Shown: in pieces, positions 6,534 through 12,277 of the stretch
How the letters are laid out: each line of letters begins with the position of its first letter
How positions within the stretch are numbered: position 1 is the first letter of the stretch
NCBI GenBank assembly: GCA_023419055.1
Contig: JAEZYO010000276.1
Span: 1-12,277 of the forward strand
From: Pseudomonadota bacterium
GTDB taxonomy: Bacteria > Myxococcota > Polyangia > Polyangiales > Polyangiaceae
Reading direction: 5' to 3'
DNA length: 12,277 bases
The notes under the pieces: generated by a model
The model's input: the letters and a program-made list of their open reading frames with translations, nothing else
Databases searched by the model: none
Told to the model about the DNA's origin: nothing
Program-made: the position numbers and the translations under genes

Positions 6534-7394
6534 TCAGCCAGCCCGCAGCCGATCGAGGATTTCGCGCGTCGCCGGCGAGCGGTTCAGCGTGTAGAAATGG
6601 ATGCCCGGAGCGCCGCGGTCCACGAGCTCGCGACATTGCCGGTAAGCGTGCTCAACACCGACCGCCTGCACGCGCTCGGGATCGCCTGCGGCCTCGAGCT
6701 TGGACAGGAGCTCCGCCGGGATGGTGGCGCCGCACATGCCGGTGATGCGCTTGATCTGCGCGAGGTTCGTGATCGGCCAGATGCCGGGAATGATCGGCAC
6801 CGAAATCCCCACCTTGCGCGCGCGCTCGACGAAGCGGAAGTAGTCCTCGTTCTCGAAGAAGAGCTGCGAGATCAGGACCTCTGCGCCCGCGCGCACCTTG
6901 TGGAGGAGGTTCTCCAGATCGGCGTCGGCGTCGCTCGCCTCCGGGTGCTTCTGCGGGTAACACGCGCCCGCGAGGCAGAAGCTCCAGCGCGACCGGATGA
7001 AGGAGATGAGCTCCGACGCGTAGCCGAAGCCGCCCTCCTGCTTGACGAAACCGCTAGCGCCCTTCGGAGGATCGCCGCGGAGCGCGATGACGTTGTCGAT
7101 CCCGCTCGCCTGGAGCTCGTCCAAAACGGAGGCGAGATCGTGCGAGGTTGCGCCCACGCACGTGAGGTGCGCCATCGCCTCGATGCCGACCTCTTGCTTG
7201 ATGCGGCGCACGAGCTCCACCGTGAGCCTGCGCGTGCTGCCTCCGGCCCCGTACGTCACCGAGACGTAGGCGGGCTCATAGGGGGCAAGCTGGCTGATCG
7301 TCTCGAAAAGACGCTCCACGCCCTCCTGATCCTTGGGCGGGAAAAACTCGAAGGAAAATGCGGGCAACTTGCCCAGCTTGTCGACGATCTTCAT
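6534..7394 (-). CDS. metF: Methylenetetrahydrofolate reductase (MetF)
   Basis: Cytoplasmic FAD enzyme reducing 5,10-methylene-THF to 5-methyl-THF, the methyl donor for methionine synthesis. From ATG 7394 the protein has 286 residues, close to the E. coli enzyme (296). Family blocks are in order: FSFEFFPPK with the catalytic Glu16, VSVTYGAGGSTR (44-55), AHLTCVG (75-81), IALRGDPP (103-110), then AGACYPQKHPE, AEVLISQLFFENEDYFRF and PIIPGIWPI. It ends in a helix typical of the beta8-alpha8 barrel. The frame stays open upstream to a GTG at 7457, but that 21-residue extension is unlike the family and would overlap the putative promoter. It is transcribed away from mpl across a 65-base region with its own promoter-like site and palindrome, so regulation by methionine status through that region is possible but unproven. 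Confidence 0.97.
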   Translation of the reverse strand: MKIVDKLGKLPAFSFEFFPPKDQEGVERLFETISQLAPYEPAYVSVTYGAGGSTRRLTVELVRRIKQEVGIEAMAHLTCVGATSHDLASVLDELQASGIDNVIALRGDPPKGASGFVKQEGGFGYASELISFIRSRWSFCLAGACYPQKHPEASDADADLENLLHKVRAGAEVLISQLFFENEDYFRFVERARKVGISVPIIPGIWPITNLAQIKRITGMCGATIPAELLSKLEAAGDPERVQAVGVEHAYRQCRELVDRGAPGIHFYTLNRSPATREILDRLRAG

Positions 7395-7407
7395 GGCCGC
7401 TGCAAAA

Positions 7408-7421
7408 AGCCTCGCGAGGCT
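7408..7421. promoter_or_regulatory. Perfect 14-bp palindrome in the metF/mpl divergent region
   Basis: AGCCTCGCGAGGCT is identical to its reverse complement over all 14 bases. It covers most of the predicted metF -10 and the expected transcription start, as an operator for a dimeric repressor would. On the minus strand it is followed directly by TTTTT, so the same bases can also be read as a short hairpin with a U tract just before the metF start codon. The sequence alone does not decide between operator and attenuator-like element. Confidence 0.5.
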
Positions 7422-7446
7422 ACCATCCGGGTTGTCGGCGTGCCAA
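7417..7446 (-). promoter_or_regulatory. Predicted metF promoter (-35 TTGGCA, extended -10 TGG-TAGCCT)
   Basis: Reading on the minus strand, TTGGCA (7446-7441) matches five of six bases of the -35 consensus. It is followed by an 18-base spacer and TAGCCT (7422-7417), preceded by an extended -10 TGG. Transcription would begin near 7410, giving a leader of about 15 bases before the metF ATG. This is the best two-box promoter in the window, though the -10 is only moderate. Confidence 0.45.
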
Positions 7447-7459
7447 GGACAGAACACTG

Positions 7460-8917
7460 ATGCACGTTCACATCGTTGCTGTCGCAGGTACCGCGATGGC
7501 CTCGCTCGCGGGCCTCTTGAAGGATCTCGGTCATGACGTTTCGGGCAGCGACGTCGCCTTCGACCCGCCCATGGGGCCCGCGCTCGAGCGCTGGGGTGTG
7601 CGCTGCTTTCGCGGCTTCGACGCGGCGCACCTCGACCCTGCGCCCGATCTCGTCGTCATCGGCAACGTCTGCAGGAAGGACAACCCCGAGGCGCGCGCGG
7701 CGATCGATCGAGGAATCTCGTACACGCACGTCGCCGGCGCCCTCGCGCGCTTCGTGCTCGAGCAGGCGTCGCCGCTCGTCGTCGCGGGCACTCACGGCAA
7801 GACCACGACCACGGCGCTCGCCGCCTGGCTGCTCGATCAAACCGGCTTCACGCCGGGCTTCTTGATCGGTGGACTGCCCAAGAACTTCGACAAGAGCTTC
7901 CGCGCCCCGGGCCCGCGCCGGTTGAGTCGGCCGATCGCGCCCGGCGCGCCGGATCGTCGCTCACCATTCGTGATCGAAGGCGACGAGTACGACACCGCGT
8001 TCTTCGAGAAGACGGCGAAGTTCCTGCATTACCGGCCCGAGGTCGCGATCGTCACGAGCATCGAGCACGACCACGTCGACATCTACCCCACTCTCGAGAG
8101 CTACCTCGACGCGTTCGAGAAGTTCGTCGCGCTCGTACCCGAGCACGGCCTCGTGGTCGCGAACGCCGCGGATCCGCTCGTGGTCGACGTCGTGTCCAAG
8201 GCGGCGCGCGCAGAGGTGGCGTGGTTCGCGCTCGAAGGCGAGCCGACGCACGGACAAGCGCCGCACTGGTTCGCCGCGCCCGCGGGCTCGGACTCGAACG
8301 GCCAAGCCTTCGACCTCTACGCAGGTGGGGTCATGGCCGGGCGCTTCGCGCTCTCGATGCCCGGCAGGCACAACCTCAAGAACGCCGTCGCCGCGATCGG
8401 CGCCGCGGCGCAGGGCTACGGCGCCAAGCTGCGCGAGCTCGCGCCGGCGCTCGCGAGCTTCGGCGGTGTGCGGCGCCGCCAGGATCTGATCGGCACGCCC
8501 CGAGGGATCTTCGTCTACGACGATTTCGCGCATCACCCCACCGCCGTGCGTGAAACCCTCGCGGCGCTGCGCTCACGCCACGGCGGGGGACGCCTGTTCG
8601 CCGTCTTCGAACCGCGGAGCGCCACTGCCTGCCGGCGGATGCACCAGGAAGAGTATGCGGCGTCGTTCGACTGCGCGGACGTGACGCTCCTCCCGCCGCT
8701 CGGCCGTACGAACCTCGCGCCTTCCGAGGCGCTCGATCTCGGGCTCTTGGTGACGGCGCTCCGAGAGCGCGGGAAGGAGGCGAGCTTCCTGCCCGACGTG
8801 GACTCGATCATCGACGAGCTCGCTCGCAGGGTCGAGCCCGGCGACGTGATCGCGCTGCTCTCGAACGGCGCCTTCGGCGGGATCTACGAGAAGCTGCTCG
8901 CGAGGCTCGAACGCTGA
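7460..8917 (+). CDS. mpl: UDP-N-acetylmuramate:L-alanyl-gamma-D-glutamyl-meso-diaminopimelate ligase (Mpl)
   Basis: Cytoplasmic Mur-ligase-family enzyme that attaches the recycled tripeptide L-Ala-D-Glu-mDAP to UDP-MurNAc, returning it to peptidoglycan synthesis. The protein has 485 residues. The N-terminal HIVAVAGTAMASLAGLL block is the UDP-binding Rossmann region; the ATP P-loop is GTHGKTTTT (110-118, Lys114). IEGDEYDTAFFEK (Glu173 to Lys182 region) separates Mpl from MurC. EHDHVDIY begins at 202, MPGRHNLKNA follows, and DDFAHHPTA (His358, His359) is the Mpl hallmark near the C-terminal domain. About 20 Arg/Pro-rich residues (near 148-168) separate KNFDKSF from FVIEGDEYD and are not in the E. 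coli enzyme. ATG 7460 matches the family N-terminus; AAGGA at 7444-7448 is a usable if distant ribosome site. The frame's open 5' extension over metF is not coding. Confidence 0.96.
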   Translation: MHVHIVAVAGTAMASLAGLLKDLGHDVSGSDVAFDPPMGPALERWGVRCFRGFDAAHLDPAPDLVVIGNVCRKDNPEARAAIDRGISYTHVAGALARFVLEQASPLVVAGTHGKTTTTALAAWLLDQTGFTPGFLIGGLPKNFDKSFRAPGPRRLSRPIAPGAPDRRSPFVIEGDEYDTAFFEKTAKFLHYRPEVAIVTSIEHDHVDIYPTLESYLDAFEKFVALVPEHGLVVANAADPLVVDVVSKAARAEVAWFALEGEPTHGQAPHWFAAPAGSDSNGQAFDLYAGGVMAGRFALSMPGRHNLKNAVAAIGAAAQGYGAKLRELAPALASFGGVRRRQDLIGTPRGIFVYDDFAHHPTAVRETLAALRSRHGGGRLFAVFEPRSATACRRMHQEEYAASFDCADVTLLPPLGRTNLAPSEALDLGLLVTALRERGKEASFLPDVDSIIDELARRVEPGDVIALLSNGAFGGIYEKLLARLER

Positions 8918-8926
8918 TGGCTCGAC

Positions 8927-9328
8927 TCAAAGCAGCGTCCGTTCGCAGCGCCGAGCGAGCGAGTCCACTTCGATCGGCACCTCCACCTGCTCGACGCGCA
9001 AGCCAGCCCCTTCCCTCATCGTCCACGATGCGATGAACGCCGCCGTCGTCGGCTGACGCACGCAGCTCGCTTCCGCTCGACGGTCTCCCCCTTCGGGCAT
9101 GATGGCGCTCACGCGCACGCCGGGTTCTGAAATCTTGCGCGGCCGGCTGGGTAAGAGCTCGGCCCTCACGCGAGCCGCGGCGGCGCGCATCGGCGCCTGC
9201 GCACGGCGCACGTTCCCTTCCCGCAGCTCCTCGCGCAAGACGCTGAATTCGTGCGCCGGGAGGCAGTGGCCGCAGCCAGTGCCCAGTGCCAGCGCGGCGC
9301 TCGCCACGATGATCCTCACGCTTCGCAA
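8927..9328 (-). CDS. Small predicted lipoprotein of unknown function
   Basis: A 133-residue frame on the minus strand with an Arg-containing n-region, a hydrophobic core (IIVASAALAL) and a lipobox ending GTGC with Cys19. Codon third positions are strongly G/C, as in the neighbouring genes, and the frame fills the gap between mpl and the TraB-family gene almost exactly, which supports it being real. The first 70 mature residues are Arg/Ala/Glu-rich and probably helical; the C-terminal part (VRVSAIMPEGG, AAFIASWTMREG, LRVEQVEVPIEVD) looks like a small beta-rich domain. The start may be TTG 9328, with GGAG five bases before it, or GTG 9319, which gives a cleaner signal peptide. I recognise no family. 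It is convergent with mpl (9-base gap) and divergent from the next gene. Confidence 0.65.
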   Translation of the reverse strand: MRSVRIIVASAALALGTGCGHCLPAHEFSVLREELREGNVRRAQAPMRAAAARVRAELLPSRPRKISEPGVRVSAIMPEGGDRRAEASCVRQPTTAAFIASWTMREGAGLRVEQVEVPIEVDSLARRCERTLL

Positions 9329-9397
9329 CCTCGCTCCGCCGAATCATCGCACGCTGACGCGGCGGCTGGACCGCGAAGCCATTCTCTTCTCCGCCCG

Positions 9398-9406
9398 TGT
9401 TAGCCT
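9398..9406 (+). promoter_or_regulatory. Extended -10-like site TGT-TAGCCT before the TraB-family gene
   Basis: TGT-TAGCCT ends six bases before the ATG at 9413. If it is a -10 element, transcription would start at or next to the ATG, giving a leaderless message. The eleven bases TGTTAGCCTCG (9398-9408) repeat ten of eleven bases of the predicted metF -10 region. No -35 hexamer is visible. Confidence 0.35.
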
Positions 9407-9412
9407 CGGCCC

Positions 9413-10420
9413 ATGAAGAAGGCAGGGTTCGCGCTGTTCCTGCTCCTACTCGGGCTCGCCGGCGGGTGCCGCAGCGAAAAGCAGGAGAACGTAACGGCGA
9501 GGAGCGCAGCGAGCGCGGTCCCTTCCGCCGCGCCGATCGCTTCCGCGCCCGTCCCCAGCGCGGCCGTTCCAGCTCCCCAGGCGGCTTCCGAGTGGAGGCG
9601 CCCGTTCCTGTTCCGCGTCGGAGCAGCGACGAAGCCCTGGTACGTCTTCGGGACCATCCACGTTCCGGACGCGCGCTTCGATACCTTCCCGCCCGAGCTC
9701 GAGGCCGCGCTCCGGGAGAGCGACGGCGTCTACACCGAGATCCCGATGGATGACGCGACCCAGGTAGCGCTCGCTCCGCGCCTGATGCTCCCCGAGGGGC
9801 AGAGCCTCTCGACCGTGATCTCGCCGAAGCTCTACCAGCGCGTCTCCGATGCCTTCGCGTCGCACGGCATCCCGATGGCGCCATTCGAACGGATGAAGCC
9901 GTGGGCGGTGAGCGTGCAGGTCGCGGTGCTCGACAAGCTGTTCGTGCTCGCGACGAAGAAGCCGCTCGACGCCGTCGTCTACCAGCGCGCGCAAGCGTCG
10001 GGCAAGACGGTCGGAGGGCTCGAGACGCCCGAGGAGCAGCTCGCGATGTTCGAGAATCTGAGCGCAAAAGAGCAAAGCCTGCTGCTCGAGCAAGCGGTCG
10101 ACTTTCGCGAGAAAGCCCGCGCCGCGAAGCGCGATCCCCTCGCGGAGCTCCTCGATGCTTACGTCGCGGGGAAGGACGAGGAGCTGCTCCGCTTGCTGAA
10201 AGAGGACTACGATCCGAAGGATCCGCTCTCGGCCAAGCTGATGAAGCGCGTGTTCACCGACCGTAATCGGATCTTGTTCGAGCGCATGCTGGCGCAAGCG
10301 AAGAAGAGCCCCGACAAGGTCCTGTTCTTCGCGGTCGGGGCCGGCCACCTCATCGGTGACGACGGCGTCGTCGAGCGCCTGCGCAAGCAGGGCCTCGAGC
10401 CCGCCCGGCTCGTCCCTTAG
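9413..10420 (+). CDS. TraB/GumN-family lipoprotein
   Basis: A 335-residue predicted lipoprotein with a classic lipobox (LAGGC, Cys19) and then an Ala/Ser/Pro-rich linker to about residue 58. The rest is a TraB/GumN domain: FLFRVGAATKPWYVFGTIHVPD with the GTIH motif (Gly80-His83), then helical repeats, GGLETPEEQLAMFENL, and the C-terminal block VLFFAVGAGHLIGDDGVVERL with GAGH at 309-312. The two conserved GxH-type motifs place the family in the Tiki-like metallopeptidase fold; bacterial members are largely uncharacterised, and the domain is often found as a lipoprotein or secreted protein. The domain lies on the outside of the inner membrane or at the outer membrane, depending on sorting (residue +2 is Arg). 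It ends 6 bases from the convergent oxidoreductase gene. Family call is firm; substrate is unknown. Confidence 0.9.
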   Translation: MKKAGFALFLLLLGLAGGCRSEKQENVTARSAASAVPSAAPIASAPVPSAAVPAPQAASEWRRPFLFRVGAATKPWYVFGTIHVPDARFDTFPPELEAALRESDGVYTEIPMDDATQVALAPRLMLPEGQSLSTVISPKLYQRVSDAFASHGIPMAPFERMKPWAVSVQVAVLDKLFVLATKKPLDAVVYQRAQASGKTVGGLETPEEQLAMFENLSAKEQSLLLEQAVDFREKARAAKRDPLAELLDAYVAGKDEELLRLLKEDYDPKDPLSAKLMKRVFTDRNRILFERMLAQAKKSPDKVLFFAVGAGHLIGDDGVVERLRKQGLEPARLVP

Positions 10421-10426
10421 AGCCGA

Positions 10427-11500
10427 TCAGGTGTACTCCCGGATCTTCGTCCACTTACCGCTCTTCGCGCTGCGCTCGCAAGCGTCGAGGTACGCCTGCA
10501 CCTCGGCTCCGCGCAGGATGTCCGGCTGATCGACCTCTCCCTTCTCGATCGCGCGCACGAAGCGCTCGTAGTTGGTCGGCGCCGCGTCGAGCGAGAGGGT
10601 CCTCCACTCCGGCTTGGCGGTGTCCTCGCCCAAGCAAACGGCGAGATGGTCGTAAGACTCGTCGAGATCGAACCTGAGCGCGCCGCGCGTCCCGTGCGCT
10701 TCGAAGCGCAGGTGGTTCGAGTGCCCCGTCGCCCAGCGCGACGTGTGGACCACGAGGGTTCCGCCATTTTCGAGCTCGAGCTCGATGATCGCCGTATCGT
10801 TGGCGTCGAGCTTCTTGCCTTGCCACTTCTTGTACGACGTCCCGTCCGGCGTCACTTTGGGGAACGTGCTGAGCCAGCAGCGCAGGCGCTTCACCGAACC
10901 GGTCACGCTCGTCGCCATGTCGAGCAGGTGGCAACCGATGTCCCCGAGCACGCCGCGCGAGCCGGCCGCCGTCTGAAGACGCCAGAGCCACATCTCGTCG
11001 GTCCACTGGCCCCACATCGGCGACGCCAGCCAGCTCTGAAGGTAGAACGCGTGGGCGTGTCGGACTTCACCGAGAGCGCCGCTTCTCGTGAGCTCGATGG
11101 CGCGCTGTAGAGCGGCCGAACGGCGGTAGCTGAAGTTGACCATGCCGATCACGCCCTTCTTCCTCGCCTTGAGGTAGGCGCTCGCCACCTCACGCGCTTC
11201 CGGGAGCGAGATCGTGAGCGGCTTCTCGCAAAGCAGGTGCTTCTTCTTGGCGAGCACCTCGAGCGCGCCCTCGCAGTGAGAGCGATCCGGCGTGACGATG
11301 GCCACCGCGTCCACGTACTTCAGCAGCTCGCCGAGCGACGCGGCCACGTGGCGGATCCCGTGCTTGTCCGCGAAGGCACGGCTTCGCTCTTGGACCACGT
11401 CGTAGCAGGCCTCCACGCTCACACCCGGGATCTTGAGGAAGTTCTCGGCGTGCGCGTTCGCCATGCCGCCGTTGCCTACGATGCCCAGTCGGATCGTCAT
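10427..11500 (-). CDS. Gfo/Idh/MocA-family NAD(P)-dependent oxidoreductase
   Basis: A 357-residue cytoplasmic dehydrogenase of the glucose-fructose oxidoreductase / inositol dehydrogenase family, which acts on sugars, inositols or related polyols. The N-terminal Rossmann fold begins RLGIVGNGGMANAHA (4-18). The family's CEKPLT motif is at 91-96 (Lys93 binds cofactor and substrate), and GDIGCHLLD (186-194) gives the expected Asp and His of the active site (Asp187, His191). The C-terminal domain is the usual open beta-sheet dimerisation region and ends with ALRFDLDESYD and a helical tail. ATG 11500 gives the family N-terminus; the frame is open 33 bases further but adds only an Arg-rich leader. 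No adjacent gene tells the substrate, so the precise reaction cannot be named. It is convergent with the TraB-family gene and follows the kinase on the same strand after 75 bases. Confidence 0.93.
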   Translation of the reverse strand: MTIRLGIVGNGGMANAHAENFLKIPGVSVEACYDVVQERSRAFADKHGIRHVAASLGELLKYVDAVAIVTPDRSHCEGALEVLAKKKHLLCEKPLTISLPEAREVASAYLKARKKGVIGMVNFSYRRSAALQRAIELTRSGALGEVRHAHAFYLQSWLASPMWGQWTDEMWLWRLQTAAGSRGVLGDIGCHLLDMATSVTGSVKRLRCWLSTFPKVTPDGTSYKKWQGKKLDANDTAIIELELENGGTLVVHTSRWATGHSNHLRFEAHGTRGALRFDLDESYDHLAVCLGEDTAKPEWRTLSLDAAPTNYERFVRAIEKGEVDQPDILRGAEVQAYLDACERSAKSGKWTKIREYT

Positions 11501-11508
11501 GAGTGCCG

Positions 11509-11517
11509 CTCTTAACA
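11509..11517 (-). promoter_or_regulatory. Extended -10-like site TGT-TAAGAG before the oxidoreductase gene
   Basis: On the minus strand TGT-TAAGAG ends eight bases before the ATG at 11500, the same layout as the site before the TraB-family gene (CGTGTTA a few bases ahead of the ATG). No -35 is visible in the GC-only DNA upstream. It suggests the oxidoreductase has its own start of transcription rather than relying on read-through from the kinase gene. Confidence 0.3.
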
Positions 11518-11575
11518 CGCGCGCAGCGCGCACGCGCTAGCCCGGCAACGGGGATTTTCGCCAGGGCGAGGGCGC

Positions 11576-12277
11576 TCAGTCGAGGAGGCGCTCGACTCGA
11601 TTCAAGAGCTCGGCGGGGCTGAACGGCTTGGCCAAGAACTCCACGCCCGGCCGCTCGAGCTCTGCTCCCTCCTCGGGCAGGCGAGGATACCCCGAGGTGT
11701 AGAGCACCTTGAGCTCGGGGTTTCGCTCACGCAGGCGGGACGCGAGCTCGAGCCCCGACATGCCCGGCAAGACGACGTCCGTGATGAGGAGGTGCACCGA
11801 GGACTCGCCGCGCGCGACGATCTCGGCTTCGGCTTGCTGGGCGTTCCGAGCGGTGATGAGCACGTGGCCCGCGCGCTCGAGCACGTTGCGCTCCACGGCG
11901 CCGACGAGAGGGTCGTCCTCGACGAGCAGGATCGCCGACGCAGCCTCCAGCTTGGGCGGACGCAGCGTGGCAGGCTTGGCAGGTTCGGCGACGCTCTCGG
12001 CGCGCGGGAAGTAGAGCGTGAAGCGAGTGCCGCGCCCGGGCTCGCTGTCCACGTCGATGAAGCCGCCGATCTGGTGGATGATGCCGTGCACCGTAGAGAG
12101 TCCGAGGCCGGTGCCCTTGCCCGAAGGCTTGGTGGTGAAGAAGGGCTCGAACACGTGGGCGCTGACCTCGGGGGTCATGCCCGTGCCGTTGTCCTCGACT
12201 TCGAGCACGCTGTAGTCGCCCGGGCGGCGCTCGAGCTCGACGTTGCCGTCGACCACGGCTCGGCGCGTGCGCAGCGT
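11576..12277 (-). CDS. Hybrid histidine kinase, C-terminal part (HATPase + receiver), 5' end outside window
   Basis: The frame runs to the right edge (it reads LRTRRAVVDGNVELERR across the edge-proximal GTG at 12256), so only the C-terminal 233 or so residues are present. The first part is the end of a histidine-kinase ATPase domain: G1 box EDNGTGM, F box FEPFFTTK, G2 box GKGTGLGLS, then HGIIHQIGGFIDVDSEPGRGTRFTLYFP. The N box lies off the window. A 25-residue Ala/Pro linker joins a complete receiver domain: ILLVEDDPLVG with the acidic pair, LLITDVVLPGMSG with the phospho-acceptor Asp (codon at 11777-11779), the YTSGYP switch region and FLAKPF with the conserved Lys. The layout is that of PAS/HisKA hybrid kinases common in myxobacteria. 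The sensor input and the partner cannot be told from this part. Confidence 0.95.
   Translation of the reverse strand, partial: TLRTRRAVVDGNVELERRPGDYSVLEVEDNGTGMTPEVSAHVFEPFFTTKPSGKGTGLGLSTVHGIIHQIGGFIDVDSEPGRGTRFTLYFPRAESVAEPAKPATLRPPKLEAASAILLVEDDPLVGAVERNVLERAGHVLITARNAQQAEAEIVARGESSVHLLITDVVLPGMSGLELASRLRERNPELKVLYTSGYPRLPEEGAELERPGVEFLAKPFSPAELLNRVERLLD

Noticed and set aside
6528..7460. A 310-codon plus-strand frame opposite metF
   Set aside because: It is the antisense mirror of metF, whose family motifs are unambiguous; the product is Arg/Leu/Glu-rich without recognisable domains.
9261..9275. CGHC motif (thiol-disulfide active-site look-alike) in the small lipoprotein
   Set aside because: The first Cys is the predicted lipidated lipobox residue at the mature N-terminus, and no thioredoxin fold follows, so the match is most likely chance.
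8808..10067. A 419-codon open frame on the minus strand
   Set aside because: Extremely Arg/Ser/Ala-rich product, overlapping mpl, the small lipoprotein and the TraB-family gene; typical of open antisense frames in very GC-rich DNA.
11519..11552. GCGCGC repeats and a small CCCG-GCAA-CGGG hairpin followed by ATTTT between the kinase and oxidoreductase genes
   Set aside because: The T-run follows the hairpin on the plus strand, whereas both flanking genes are on the minus strand; the stem has only four pairs.

Overview
The window is very GC-rich and gene-dense, with protein-coding DNA on both strands and short intergenic gaps; none reaches 300 bases. High GC, strongly G/C third codon positions, weak or absent Shine-Dalgarno sites, a type IV prepilin peptidase and four predicted lipoproteins all point to a myxobacterium, probably of the Sorangium/Polyangium side (Myxococcota). 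This is inference from style, not a database match. I see no tRNA, rRNA, CRISPR array, transposase, integrase or attachment site, so the region reads as ordinary chromosome.

Layout, left to right. (1) A plus-strand group of overlapping genes: the 3' part of a prepilin peptidase (pilD), a small tryptophan/proline-rich lipoprotein, and an AlgC-type phosphomannomutase/phosphoglucomutase. A hairpin and a new promoter-like site separate it from prmC, the release-factor glutamine methyltransferase. (2) A minus-strand, signal-peptide-bearing probable beta-barrel protein converges on prmC. (3) Divergent from the barrel gene, a GH73-type glucosaminidase-domain protein is followed by a lipoprotein whose C-terminus is an L,D-transpeptidase (YkuD) domain lacking its catalytic His and Cys. 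(4) Minus-strand metF and plus-strand mpl diverge from a 65-base region holding a perfect 14-bp palindrome over a plausible metF promoter. (5) An orphan minus-strand lipoprotein and a plus-strand TraB/GumN-family lipoprotein diverge from each other. (6) On the minus strand lie a Gfo/Idh/MocA oxidoreductase and the C-terminal part of a hybrid histidine kinase that runs off the right edge.

The genes do not form one pathway. A cell-envelope theme recurs: pilus assembly, sugar-phosphate supply for surface polysaccharide, a muramidase-like domain, a dead L,D-transpeptidase relative, murein-peptide recycling by Mpl, and several lipoproteins. MetF (one-carbon metabolism), PrmC (translation termination), the oxidoreductase and the kinase are housekeeping or regulatory. 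The most unusual item is the transpeptidase-like pseudoenzyme at 5123-6514. Next come the metF/mpl control region and a repeated TGN-TAnnnn promoter-like motif placed close to start codons, which suggests short or absent leaders.
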